A stretch of 64,000 nt of DNA from Pseudaestuariivita rosea (GTDB lineage Bacteria; Pseudomonadota; Alphaproteobacteria; Rhodobacterales; Rhodobacteraceae), in assembly GCF_017592335.1 (NCBI RefSeq), contig NZ_JACNMP010000016.1:18470-82469 (forward strand), in the 5' to 3' direction. Positions 1 to 8,067 of this stretch are shown one piece after another. The position numbers were made by a program, and so were the translations under genes. A model generated the notes under the pieces. It ran no database searches, was not told the DNA's origin, and saw nothing but the letters and a program-made list of their open reading frames with translations. How positions within the stretch are numbered: position 1 is the first letter of the stretch; each line of letters opens with the position of its first letter.

Positions 1-3000
1 ATGTTTTTAACCTGCCTGTGAAGACGAACGGCGACCGGGTGATCACGCTTGGCGATCTGGCGGATATCCGACTGACGTTCGAAGACCGCGAAGGTGTGGC
101 GCGCTTTGATGGCGTAAATACCGTTGCGCTGCAGGTGGTGAAACGCAAGGGCTTCAACCTGATCGACACGGTGGAAGAGGTCAAACAGGTGGTCGCCGAC
201 ACGCAGGCCGGCTGGCCCGAGGAACTGCAGACCGCCATCCAGGTCGGCACGTCCAACGACCAGTCGCGCGTCGTCGATTCGATGGTGACGCAGCTGGAAG
301 GGTCGGTGCTGACCGCAATTGCGCTTGTGATGATCGTTGTGCTGGCCGCCCTTGGGCCGCGCCCGTCCCTGCTGGTGGGGTTCGCAATTCCGACGTCGTT
401 TCTGCTGTGCTTTCTGTTCCTGGCGCTGATGGGGATCAGTATTTCGAACATCGTGATGTTCGGTCTGATCCTGGCCGTCGGCATGCTGGTGGATGGCGCG
501 ATTGTGGTCGTCGAATACGCCGACAAACGCATTCAAGAGGGCTCTGGCCCCATGCGCGCCTATGTCGAGGCCGCAAAGCGCATGTTCTGGCCCATCGTCA
601 GTTCCACCGCGACGACGCTTTGTGCCTTTCTGCCGATGCTGTTCTGGCCCGGTGTGCCGGGTGAGTTCATGGGCATGCTGCCGGTCACGCTGATCTTCGT
701 TCTGTCCGCGTCACTGGTCGTCGCACTGATCTATCTGCCGGTGATGGGGGGTGTGACGGGCCGGTTAAGCCGCACATTTGGCTTCGCGGCAGATGCCCTG
801 AAGCGCAACATGCAACGCCCTGTGATCATCGCGCTGATCGCGCCCGCAATCATGATGGTCTTTCTGGGCGCGATGCAAGTTCTGAACCCACGCTATCTGT
901 TGGGCGAGGCCGGGGAAACGGCGCCGGGCTTTGCCATATTCGTCGGTGCGGCACTGTTTACCGCAGGCGCTATCGCCGTTTCGATCACCGTCAGCGCCAG
1001 CCAGCATCCCCATCAGAAAACGCGGATCAGGGCCGGACGGGCCCGAACACTGTTTGGCCGCGCCATCCGCTTTATCACCGGCAACCCGATCATGCCGATT
1101 GTAACCATCGCTGCGGTTATCGGCTTTGTCTTTATGACGTTCGGCATCTTCGGACAGAATAATCCGGGTGTTGAGTTTTTCGTTGAATCCGAACCTGAAC
1201 AGGCCATCGTCTATGTCCGGGCCCGCGGAAACCTGTCGCTGGCCGAAAAGGATGCTCTGGTCCAGCAGGCCGAGGAAATCGTGCTGGCCCACCCCGGCGT
1301 GCAGAATGTCTTTGCCTTTGCGGGTGCTGGGGGTCTGAACACTGACGCCAGTGGCGGGTCGGCCCCGCGCGATACAATCGGGCAGATCCAGATCGAAACC
1401 GTCCCTTGGGAAGATCGCCGCGACCGGCCCGATCTGGACGGCAACATCGTGCTGAACGAACTGACCGAACAGTTGGGGCAACTGCCCGGCATTCAGATCG
1501 AAATCCTGGATATGTCGCGGGGTCCTGCATCGGGCAAACCCATTCACCTGCGCATCCGGGGCGAAGATCTGGACGTGCTGGAACAGGCCGCCCTGACCGC
1601 CCGCGCCCGGTTTGAGGCCACGCCCGGCCTGACCCTGATCGAAGATACGCTGCCCCTGCCCGGCATCGACTGGGAAATCGATGTCGACGTTGAAAAGGCT
1701 GGCCGCTATGGCGCCGATGTTGCGACTGTGGGGGCTATGGTGCAACTGGTGACACGCGGCATTCTGCTGGATACGATGCGGGTTGACACCTCGGACGAGG
1801 AAATCGAAATTAGGGTCCGCCTGCCACGTGAGGACCGGGTGCTAAGCACGCTGGACACGCTGAGGGTGCGTACAGCTGACGGGCTGGTCCCACTGTCGAA
1901 TTTCATCAGCCGCAAGCCGGTGCAGACCCTTGCCCAGATCGACCGCGTGGACCAGAAGCGTCACTATGATGTTAAGGCGGATGTTCTGAGTGATCTGACC
2001 GCCTTCAAGATCACATTGGAACAAGGGCCTGAGGCGGATGATAGCCAGGCGGTTGCCAGTGACGAAGCGGAAGAGGTTACTGTTGGCGTCGGCCTGGTTC
2101 TGGAAGCGGCAGATGTTGAAAGTGGGATAAGACCGAACCTGACCCTCATCGAAGAGCGTACTTGGCCCTTTGCGGACGTCGTTTCGAACTACCTGATCAG
2201 TGATTATGCCGAAGGTTGGACTGCGAATAGCATTCAGGCAGCCATCGGAAATGGTGCTTCGTTTTCGGCGGCGCCCCTGACGGCGACTGAAAGGATTGAT
2301 GTTTTAACCGAATGGCTGGAAACCGAAAACCCCCTGCCCTCAGGCGTCGAATGGGAATGGACCGGTGATCAGGAAGATCAGGCCGAAAGCCAGGCGTTTC
2401 TGACGCAGGCTTTTGCGGGTGCATTGGGGCTGATGTTCATTATCCTGCTGGCGCAGTTCAATTCGTTTTATAACTCGGTTCTGGTTCTGCTGGCCGTGGT
2501 GATGTCGACCGCGGGCGTTCTGATCGGGATGCTTGTCATGGGGCAGAAGTTTTCGATCATCATGACCGGCACGGGGATTGTTGCGCTGGCGGGGATCGTG
2601 GTGAACAACAACATCGTGCTGATCGACACCTATCAGGACTACAGCCGTTATATGCCGCGGATCGAGGCGATCATTCGCACTGCCGAAGACCGCCTGCGCC
2701 CTGTGTTGCTGACAACAATCACCACGATGGCGGGGCTTGCGCCGATGATGTTTGGCCTGTCACTGGATTTCATCAACGGTGGATATTCGGTGGACAGCCC
2801 GACGGCGCTGTGGTGGAAACAGCTGGCCACGGCCGTTGTGTTCGGCCTGGGGATTGCCACGGTTCTGACACTGGTCTTCACCCCGTCCATGCTGGCCGCG
2901 CGGGTCTGGGTGACCAGCTATGCCGGTTGGGTGGCCTGGGCACTGCAAAAGATGTCCCTGGGCGAACAAAGCCGCGCAGCCCGTGACTGGGCCCTGCAGG

Positions 3001-3086
3001 TCGAAGCGCGGCGGGTCAAGCTTCCGGAAATCCAGTGGGATGAAGATCCGGCCAGTCCATCAACGGCGCTAAAGGCTGCTGAGTAA
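1..3086 (+). CDS. RND family efflux transporter permease subunit, 5'-truncated by the window edge
   Basis: This is the inner-membrane pump of a tripartite RND efflux system, driven by the proton gradient. The frame is open from base 3 (VFNLPVKTNGDRV..., typical porter-domain sequence ahead of the first transmembrane block), so the real start lies upstream. The GTG at 18 is internal. Visible landmarks are the first transmembrane block (about nt 310-780) with GMLVDGAIVVVEY near nt 480, and a second block (about nt 2400-2930) with GIVALAGIVVNNNIVLID. The Asp pair of AcrB-type pumps is here a single Asp followed by Gly. About 1,027 residues remain, so the full protein would be long for the family. 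An acidic stretch between about nt 2010 and 2290 looks like an insertion in the second porter domain. The substrate cannot be read from the sequence. Confidence 0.93.
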   Translation, partial: VFNLPVKTNGDRVITLGDLADIRLTFEDREGVARFDGVNTVALQVVKRKGFNLIDTVEEVKQVVADTQAGWPEELQTAIQVGTSNDQSRVVDSMVTQLEGSVLTAIALVMIVVLAALGPRPSLLVGFAIPTSFLLCFLFLALMGISISNIVMFGLILAVGMLVDGAIVVVEYADKRIQEGSGPMRAYVEAAKRMFWPIVSSTATTLCAFLPMLFWPGVPGEFMGMLPVTLIFVLSASLVVALIYLPVMGGVTGRLSRTFGFAADALKRNMQRPVIIALIAPAIMMVFLGAMQVLNPRYLLGEAGETAPGFAIFVGAALFTAGAIAVSITVSASQHPHQKTRIRAGRARTLFGRAIRFITGNPIMPIVTIAAVIGFVFMTFGIFGQNNPGVEFFVESEPEQAIVYVRARGNLSLAEKDALVQQAEEIVLAHPGVQNVFAFAGAGGLNTDASGGSAPRDTIGQIQIETVPWEDRRDRPDLDGNIVLNELTEQLGQLPGIQIEILDMSRGPASGKPIHLRIRGEDLDVLEQAALTARARFEATPGLTLIEDTLPLPGIDWEIDVDVEKAGRYGADVATVGAMVQLVTRGILLDTMRVDTSDEEIEIRVRLPREDRVLSTLDTLRVRTADGLVPLSNFISRKPVQTLAQIDRVDQKRHYDVKADVLSDLTAFKITLEQGPEADDSQAVASDEAEEVTVGVGLVLEAADVESGIRPNLTLIEERTWPFADVVSNYLISDYAEGWTANSIQAAIGNGASFSAAPLTATERIDVLTEWLETENPLPSGVEWEWTGDQEDQAESQAFLTQAFAGALGLMFIILLAQFNSFYNSVLVLLAVVMSTAGVLIGMLVMGQKFSIIMTGTGIVALAGIVVNNNIVLIDTYQDYSRYMPRIEAIIRTAEDRLRPVLLTTITTMAGLAPMMFGLSLDFINGGYSVDSPTALWWKQLATAVVFGLGIATVLTLVFTPSMLAARVWVTSYAGWVAWALQKMSLGEQSRAARDWALQVEARRVKLPEIQWDEDPASPSTALKAAE

Positions 3087-3093
3087 TCGCAGA

Positions 3094-4107
3094 TTAGGTG
3101 TTTAGGTTCAAAACCGCGCAGGCCTCGTAGGCTTTCAGCACAGGCAAGGCCGTCTGGCCGTAGGTTTGTTGAAGTTCGGGAAAAAGCGCCAGAAGTTCGG
3201 CGCGTACAGGCGCATCAAAACCATTCACGCCAGCGTCACCCGGGTAAAAGCTTTCGGTTGCAACGCCCTCGGCAAAGATGATCTGATGGTCATCGAAAAG
3301 CAGGTGGAAATAGTCTACCACGCCACCTTCGGCCACACGCACACCCGGCATTCCAACAAAATGCTTGGCCGCGACCAGAACGGCATCCTCCCCGATCATC
3401 AGGGCGACCGAAGCGTTGGCGCAGACAAAGCGATGCTGCGGGGACACGCGCAAAACCCGCCGGTTACCGATGGAGCCCGCATCAAAGACGATGGGGGCCA
3501 GGTGGCCCTTGGCAGGGACACGGGTTGACCCGACCCAACGCAGCGTCTGATAGCCATCATGTTGCGTGTGGATCTGATCACCCGGCTGCAACGCCTCGAC
3601 CGGGATATCGCCGCGGTCCGTTTCAATCAGCGTGCCCGCGACAAAACAGGGGGGAACGGCGTAATCGGGCGCGGGGAAATCGGGGCCCTCGGCAGCAGAC
3701 TGGATTGTCAAAGGGACGCCGACGGGCGGGAAAGTTCCGATAAAGGCCAGCCCTTCGATGGTTGCGAAGGGGGGCGAGGAATCCCTGACATTGAACCCGA
3801 CAAGGGTGTACTGATTGCCATCCGGGTCTTCGACGACAAAGGAATATTCGGCCTCGACCACCGTGCCATCGCTGTAGAGTGTGCCGTCGATAGTCTGATC
3901 GCCGTTCAGAGTCTGATTACCGTCGTTGTCCTCAAAGTTGTTATCGCCGGTATCGCTGATTTCGATCGGACGCCAGTTGTTGGCATTGATCGTCAGTGTT
4001 TCACCAACAAGATGGCTGCCGTCCCCTTGGGTCACACCATCCAGACCAACGCCACCGGTCAGGAATACATCAGCTTCATCCAGAACATAGATTGAATAAT
4101 CGGGCAT
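3094..4107 (-). CDS. Hint-domain (Hedgehog/intein type) protein
   Basis: The protein has 337 residues from the ATG at 4107; a TTG at 4125 would add six residues and is less likely. The first 150 residues are acidic and rich in Gly, Asn and Asp, with strand-like runs typical of secreted or calcium-binding proteins. From residue 154 there is a Hint_2 domain that begins with CFVAGTLIET, followed by PVEALQPGDQI and a Gly-Pro-poor beta-rich core. In this family the Cys at the Hint start can drive self-cleavage, but bacterial Hint_2 proteins of this kind are mostly uncharacterised. No N-terminal signal peptide is visible, so type I secretion or a cytoplasmic location are both possible. A perfect 10-bp inverted repeat lies just upstream. 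It runs convergently with the RND gene. Confidence 0.82.
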   Translation of the reverse strand: MPDYSIYVLDEADVFLTGGVGLDGVTQGDGSHLVGETLTINANNWRPIEISDTGDNNFEDNDGNQTLNGDQTIDGTLYSDGTVVEAEYSFVVEDPDGNQYTLVGFNVRDSSPPFATIEGLAFIGTFPPVGVPLTIQSAAEGPDFPAPDYAVPPCFVAGTLIETDRGDIPVEALQPGDQIHTQHDGYQTLRWVGSTRVPAKGHLAPIVFDAGSIGNRRVLRVSPQHRFVCANASVALMIGEDAVLVAAKHFVGMPGVRVAEGGVVDYFHLLFDDHQIIFAEGVATESFYPGDAGVNGFDAPVRAELLALFPELQQTYGQTALPVLKAYEACAVLNLNT

Positions 4108-4116
4108 TCTCGAACT

Positions 4117-4144
4117 CGTTACCAAAATTAACGATTTGGTAACG
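4117..4144. promoter_or_regulatory. Perfect 10-bp inverted repeat upstream of the Hint gene
   Basis: Arms CGTTACCAAA (4117-4126) and TTTGGTAACG (4135-4144) are perfect inverted copies around an 8-base spacer. The repeat lies 10 bases upstream of the Hint gene ATG and after the last gene of the ABC operon, both on the minus strand. There is no T-run, so it does not read as a classical terminator. An operator, or a leader hairpin controlling the Hint gene, is the better guess. Confidence 0.5.
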
Positions 4145-4176
4145 TTCTAAGGGCCTTCAATCAAGTTATGACGTGG

Positions 4177-5088
4177 TTAACCAGGGCTGAGACCGCGCAT
4201 CTTCTCGGATCTACGGCGGAGAAATTCAACCGTTGTCAGAAGGGCGATCGAAACAACAACCAGAAGGGTCGCCACCGCCAGAATGGCCGGACTGATCTGT
4301 TCCCTGATTCCATTCCACATCTGGCGCGGAATGGTCTGCTGATCGAAGTCGGCCACAAACAGAACCACGACGACCTCGTCAAAGCTGACGACAAAGGCAA
4401 ACAGAGCGCCTGAAATGACGCCAGGCAGGATCAGCGGCATGATCACGCGGAAGAACGTCGTGGTCGGATTGGCCCCCAGACTGGCCGAGGCGCGGGTCAG
4501 CGAATGATCAAAGCCGACCAACGTGGCTGTGACCGTGATGATCACAAAGGGGATGCCAAGCGTGGCATGGGCCATGATCACACCCAGATAGCTGTTGGCC
4601 AGACCGACGGACGAATAGAAAAAGAACATCCCCGTGGCCACAATGATAATCGGGACAATCATAGGCGAAATCAGAATGGCCATGATGGCGCGGCGATAGG
4701 GCATCTCGGGGCGGCTAAGACCCAGGGCCGCAAGGGTGCCCAGAACGGTGGCCAGGATGGTTGAGAAAAAGCCGATGATGACCGAATTTTTCGCAGCCTT
4801 GATCCAGGCGGCGTTCGCCCAGGCATCTGACCACCAGCTGAAATCCCGTTCAGCGCCCGGTGCATTCATTCCGAAGGTCAGCAACAGATCGTACCAGCGG
4901 GTGCTGTACCCTTCTGGGTCAAAGCTCAGCATCTTGTCGGTGAAGGTGAAATAGGGCTCGGCGTTGAAGCTGAGCGGGATCACAATCAGGATCGGCGCGA
5001 TCAGGAACAGAAAGATCAGCGCGCAGATCACCAGATAGGTGTAATGCCAGATCCGTTCGAGGGGCGATGCGTGTTTCGGCAGGGCCAT
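4177..5088 (-). CDS. Polyamine-type ABC transporter permease (PotC-like)
   Basis: Inner-membrane permease of the spermidine/putrescine class, 303 residues. It has about six hydrophobic segments, the first near residues 15-40. The cytoplasmic EAA-type loop that docks on the ATPase reads RASASLGANPTTTFFRVIMP, near residues 195-215. It is the last gene of the minus-strand operon and starts three bases after the stop of the PotB-like gene. The substrate is not certain: PotC-like permeases also serve importers for other cationic or small organic solutes. Confidence 0.92.
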   Translation of the reverse strand: MALPKHASPLERIWHYTYLVICALIFLFLIAPILIVIPLSFNAEPYFTFTDKMLSFDPEGYSTRWYDLLLTFGMNAPGAERDFSWWSDAWANAAWIKAAKNSVIIGFFSTILATVLGTLAALGLSRPEMPYRRAIMAILISPMIVPIIIVATGMFFFYSSVGLANSYLGVIMAHATLGIPFVIITVTATLVGFDHSLTRASASLGANPTTTFFRVIMPLILPGVISGALFAFVVSFDEVVVVLFVADFDQQTIPRQMWNGIREQISPAILAVATLLVVVSIALLTTVEFLRRRSEKMRGLSPG

Positions 5089-5091
5089 GGA

Positions 5092-6405
5092 TTATCCCAG
5101 TTTCAGATTGTCGATGCCGACCAGCCGGTCGTAGAGCCAATACAGGATCAAGACGCCCCCAAGCAGAAGTGACGCCAGCGCGGCCGCCAGTGACCAGTTG
5201 AGCGAATCCTGCATGTGGAAGGCGATCAGGTTCGAAATCAGCTGACCCGATGACCCGCCCACCAACGCAGGCGTGATGTAATAGCCGACAGCCAGAATGA
5301 ACACCAACAGCGACCCTGCCCCGATGCCCGGTACAGTTTGCGGCAGATAGACCCGCCGAAACGCTGTCCAGCTGGATGCGCCAAGCGACCGGGCCGCACG
5401 CACATAACTGGGGTCGATGGGCCGCATGACCGAATAAAGCGGCAGCACCATAAAGGGCAGCAGGATATGTGTCATGGCGATGATCGTGCCGATCTGGTTA
5501 TAGATCATCTGCACCCGCCCATCGTCGCCGATGATGCCAAGGGCCACCATGGTGTCATTCACGACGCCTTGCGATTGCAGCAAAACGATCCAACTGGTCG
5601 TGCGCACCAGAAGCGATGTCCAGAACGGCAACAGCACCAGGATCATCAGCAGGTTGGAATAGCGCAACGGCAAAGTGGCCAACAGATGCGCAACGGGAAA
5701 GCCCAGCAGAAAGCAAAGCCCGGTGATCAGCGCCGACAGCAAAAGCGTGCGGATGAACAGCGTTACATAGACCCGACGGTTTTCATTGACCTGCACAACA
5801 GCGCCGGTTTCATCGCGGGTCAGATCAACCGCGGCCAGGTAGAAATTCAGGGTATAGGGGCTGGACGCATCGCGCATCGCGCGCCACAGTTCCGGGTCGG
5901 CCCAGTCTTCGTCGACATCCAGCAGGGCCTCTTTGAACGGCGGCTCCAACCGTTCGGCACGGCGGGCGGATTTGGTGAACAGCGACCGCGTGCCCGACAC
6001 ATCGTAGTTGATCCGCGTGCCCACCTGCCCCTGTGCGCGCAATTCCCGCAGACCCCGAAGATCTGCGACCAACGCGGCATAGGCGGCCTCATCCGGCTCA
6101 GTACCTGCGGGGTTTTCATCAAACCAGGCGCCAAGGTTCGTCATGATCGGTGTACGTTCATTCGTGCCGAAATCACGATGTTCGGTAAAGCTGTTGTTAT
6201 GGACCGACCGATGCAGCATCTGGCCGATGGGCACGATAAAGGTGATCAGCACGAACAGCAAAAGCGGCAAAACCAGGAAAAAGGCCCGTCGTTTCGCACG
6301 GGCCTGGGCCGAGGCCAGCGCGGCCTTTAGCGGCTTGCCGTCTGCCGTGGTCAGTGCGGCCCCCGTGGGTGCAGATATCGGTGATGTCAGACTGACGTCG
6401 GCCAT
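5092..6405 (-). CDS. Polyamine-type ABC transporter permease (PotB-like) with long periplasmic loop
   Basis: Inner-membrane permease, 437 residues, which is about 130-150 longer than E. coli PotB. The extra length is a hydrophilic region between the first transmembrane segment (about residues 40-62) and the next (about 215), presumably periplasmic. The EAA-type loop is visible as RAARSLGASSWTAFRRVYLP. It pairs with the downstream PotC-like permease, the two genes being almost contiguous. The long first loop may contact the binding protein, but that is inference. Confidence 0.92.
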   Translation of the reverse strand: MADVSLTSPISAPTGAALTTADGKPLKAALASAQARAKRRAFFLVLPLLLFVLITFIVPIGQMLHRSVHNNSFTEHRDFGTNERTPIMTNLGAWFDENPAGTEPDEAAYAALVADLRGLRELRAQGQVGTRINYDVSGTRSLFTKSARRAERLEPPFKEALLDVDEDWADPELWRAMRDASSPYTLNFYLAAVDLTRDETGAVVQVNENRRVYVTLFIRTLLLSALITGLCFLLGFPVAHLLATLPLRYSNLLMILVLLPFWTSLLVRTTSWIVLLQSQGVVNDTMVALGIIGDDGRVQMIYNQIGTIIAMTHILLPFMVLPLYSVMRPIDPSYVRAARSLGASSWTAFRRVYLPQTVPGIGAGSLLVFILAVGYYITPALVGGSSGQLISNLIAFHMQDSLNWSLAAALASLLLGGVLILYWLYDRLVGIDNLKLG

Positions 6406-6408
6406 GCG

Positions 6409-6894
6409 CTACTCCGGCAGGGGCGCGAGCATTGCGCGCAGTCCGGCGGCCTGATCGTCGGGCAGATGGGGCAACATCACGCGGGTGGTGTAATTGCCAT
6501 GCAGCTTGCCGCCCTTCATATACGACCAGTCCGACACCATCGAGGCCGGAAAACTGACCGGATCACCGGCGTTCATGTCGAAATCAACGGGCTGATTGGC
6601 CAGAATGCCGGTATAGTCGCCATTGTCCTGCCGTCCGGTGACAGCTGTCCAGATATGTTCCGACGCGCCATCGGGGCCTGTCGGTACCTCAATCTTCAAA
6701 AGGAAATTATCGGCAGTGGTGGCCGTATAGGAATATTCGCTTTCAAACACGTTCAGTGAACTTTTGGCCGCCGCAATCGCCGCATTCATCTGGTTGTCAG
6801 TCTGTTCAAAATCGACAATCGGGTTTTCAGCGATGACGGGCGCGGTGACGCTGATCGTCAAAATAAACGCAGTAAGTATCAAATGGCGCAGCAT
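6409..6894 (-). CDS. Exported DUF2314 family protein inside the ABC operon
   Basis: The protein has 161 residues with a clear signal peptide (MLRHLILTAFILTISVTAPVIA, cleavage near residue 22). The rest matches the DUF2314 (YegJ-like) pattern as I know it: EHIWTAVTG near residue 80, a G-x-L-x-N-x-P segment, then SDWSYMKGGKLHGNYTTR. The molecular function of DUF2314 is not known. A Shine-Dalgarno AAGGA stands 7 bases before the ATG. The gene lies between the binding-protein gene and the PotB-like permease, and its stop is three bases from the permease start, so it should be cotranscribed. Periplasmic location suggests an accessory role near the importer, which is inference. Confidence 0.8.
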   Translation of the reverse strand: MLRHLILTAFILTISVTAPVIAENPIVDFEQTDNQMNAAIAAAKSSLNVFESEYSYTATTADNFLLKIEVPTGPDGASEHIWTAVTGRQDNGDYTGILANQPVDFDMNAGDPVSFPASMVSDWSYMKGGKLHGNYTTRVMLPHLPDDQAAGLRAMLAPLPE

Positions 6895-6913
6895 GGGCGT
6901 TCCTTAAAGGTCC

Positions 6914-6939
6914 GGGGTCCGCAGCACACTGCGCACCCC
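6914..6939 (-). promoter_or_regulatory. Stem-loop after the binding-protein gene
   Basis: Between the binding-protein stop and the DUF2314 start there is an imperfect hairpin. It pairs GGGGT with ACCCC, then GCAG with CTGC, across a 2x2 internal loop. No T-run follows on the minus strand. Such 3' hairpins after binding-protein genes often protect the upstream mRNA or attenuate transcription into the permease genes. The function here is inferred from position. Confidence 0.45.
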
Positions 6940-6949
6940 GATTTTGCAA

Positions 6950-8020
6950 TTACTGGGCAAGCCAGGCGTTGAACCGCTCGGACAGTTCTGTGTCACGGTC
7001 GGCCCAGAACTCAAAATTATTGACCAGCGCGTTTTCCAGATTGGCTTCAGCGGTTGGCATATGCGGTGCCATGTCGGTTTCACCGTCCATGAACTTGCCG
7101 ACCAGTGCGCCCGAGGATTTGCGTGCGGGGCCATAGCTGATCCAGCTGGCCTGATCCGCCAGACGCTGCGTATCGGTTGAAAACGCAATGAATTGCAGGG
7201 CCTCTTCCTTGTTTGGCGCGCCGCGTGGCACGACGAACAGGTCAAAGTCCATGATCTGACCGTCCCAAACGATTTCGAACGGCTGGCCTTCACCGATAGC
7301 TGCGTTGAAGATACGACCGTTATAGGCTGTGCTCATCACGACCTCACCATCGGCCAGAAGCTGGGGTGGTTGTGCACCGGCTTCCCACCAGACAATCTCG
7401 TCCTTGATGGTGTCCAGCTTGGCAAAGGCACGATCAACGCCTTCGTCGGTTTCCAGAAGGTCATAGACCTCGGCTGCAGGAACACCATCGGCCATCAGGG
7501 CCATTTCCAGGTTCGCCTTGGCCGATTTACGCATGCCGCGCTTGCCGGGGTAGTCGACCAGATTGAAGAAATCGTCGATGCTGTCGGGCGCACTCGTGAC
7601 GTTTTCGGTGTTATAGGCAAAGACGGTGGACCAGACGATATTGGCCACCGCACAATCGGTCAGCGCCCCTTCGATGAAGTCATCCTGTGGCGAAGTGCCG
7701 TCAGGGGCGTCGGGCAGCATCGAGTGGTCGATTTCTTCCAGCAGGCCTTCGTCACACAGACGAATGGCGTCGGAATATTCCACGTCGGCCACGTCGACTG
7801 TGACATTACCCGCCTCGACCTGAGCCTTGATAGGCGTGGCGGGGTTGTCGGCATCAACCGAATTCACGGTGATCCCGGTCTCGGCCATGAAGGGCTTATG
7901 ATACGCCTCGACCTGCGATTTGGTATAGGCGCCGCCCCAGGACATGACTGTGACCTCTTGCGCGGATGCGGCAAAGGCAAAGCCTGTCAAGGCGGTGGTT
8001 AGGATAAGTGTTTTCTTCAT
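6950..8020 (-). CDS. Polyamine-type ABC transporter substrate-binding protein (PotD/PotF-like)
   Basis: Periplasmic solute-binding protein of 356 residues. The start is the ATG at 8020, preceded by GGGAGA at a good distance; an upstream in-frame start would spoil the signal peptide. The signal sequence reads MKKTLILTTALTGFAFAASA, cut near AQEV. The mature part opens with VTVMSWGGAYTKSQVEAYHKP, the usual start of extracellular solute-binding family 1/PotD-type proteins. It captures the ligand and delivers it to the two permeases downstream. The ligand cannot be named from sequence alone; aromatic contacts such as WWEAGAQ suggest a cationic amine. Confidence 0.92.
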   Translation of the reverse strand: MKKTLILTTALTGFAFAASAQEVTVMSWGGAYTKSQVEAYHKPFMAETGITVNSVDADNPATPIKAQVEAGNVTVDVADVEYSDAIRLCDEGLLEEIDHSMLPDAPDGTSPQDDFIEGALTDCAVANIVWSTVFAYNTENVTSAPDSIDDFFNLVDYPGKRGMRKSAKANLEMALMADGVPAAEVYDLLETDEGVDRAFAKLDTIKDEIVWWEAGAQPPQLLADGEVVMSTAYNGRIFNAAIGEGQPFEIVWDGQIMDFDLFVVPRGAPNKEEALQFIAFSTDTQRLADQASWISYGPARKSSGALVGKFMDGETDMAPHMPTAEANLENALVNNFEFWADRDTELSERFNAWLAQ

Positions 8021-8067
8021 TTGGTTTCTCCCGTTTAGGACTGTTGTTGGCCGATTTGGCACGGCTC

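Noticed and set aside
765..1745. Long antisense reading frame of 326 residues inside the RND gene
   Set aside because: It lies opposite a clear RND sequence, has no family-like motif and mirrors the codon bias of the gene.
5338..6330. Long plus-strand reading frame opposite the PotB-like permease
   Set aside because: The minus strand has a full permease with EAA loop; the plus frame is rich in Gln and His and has no motif.
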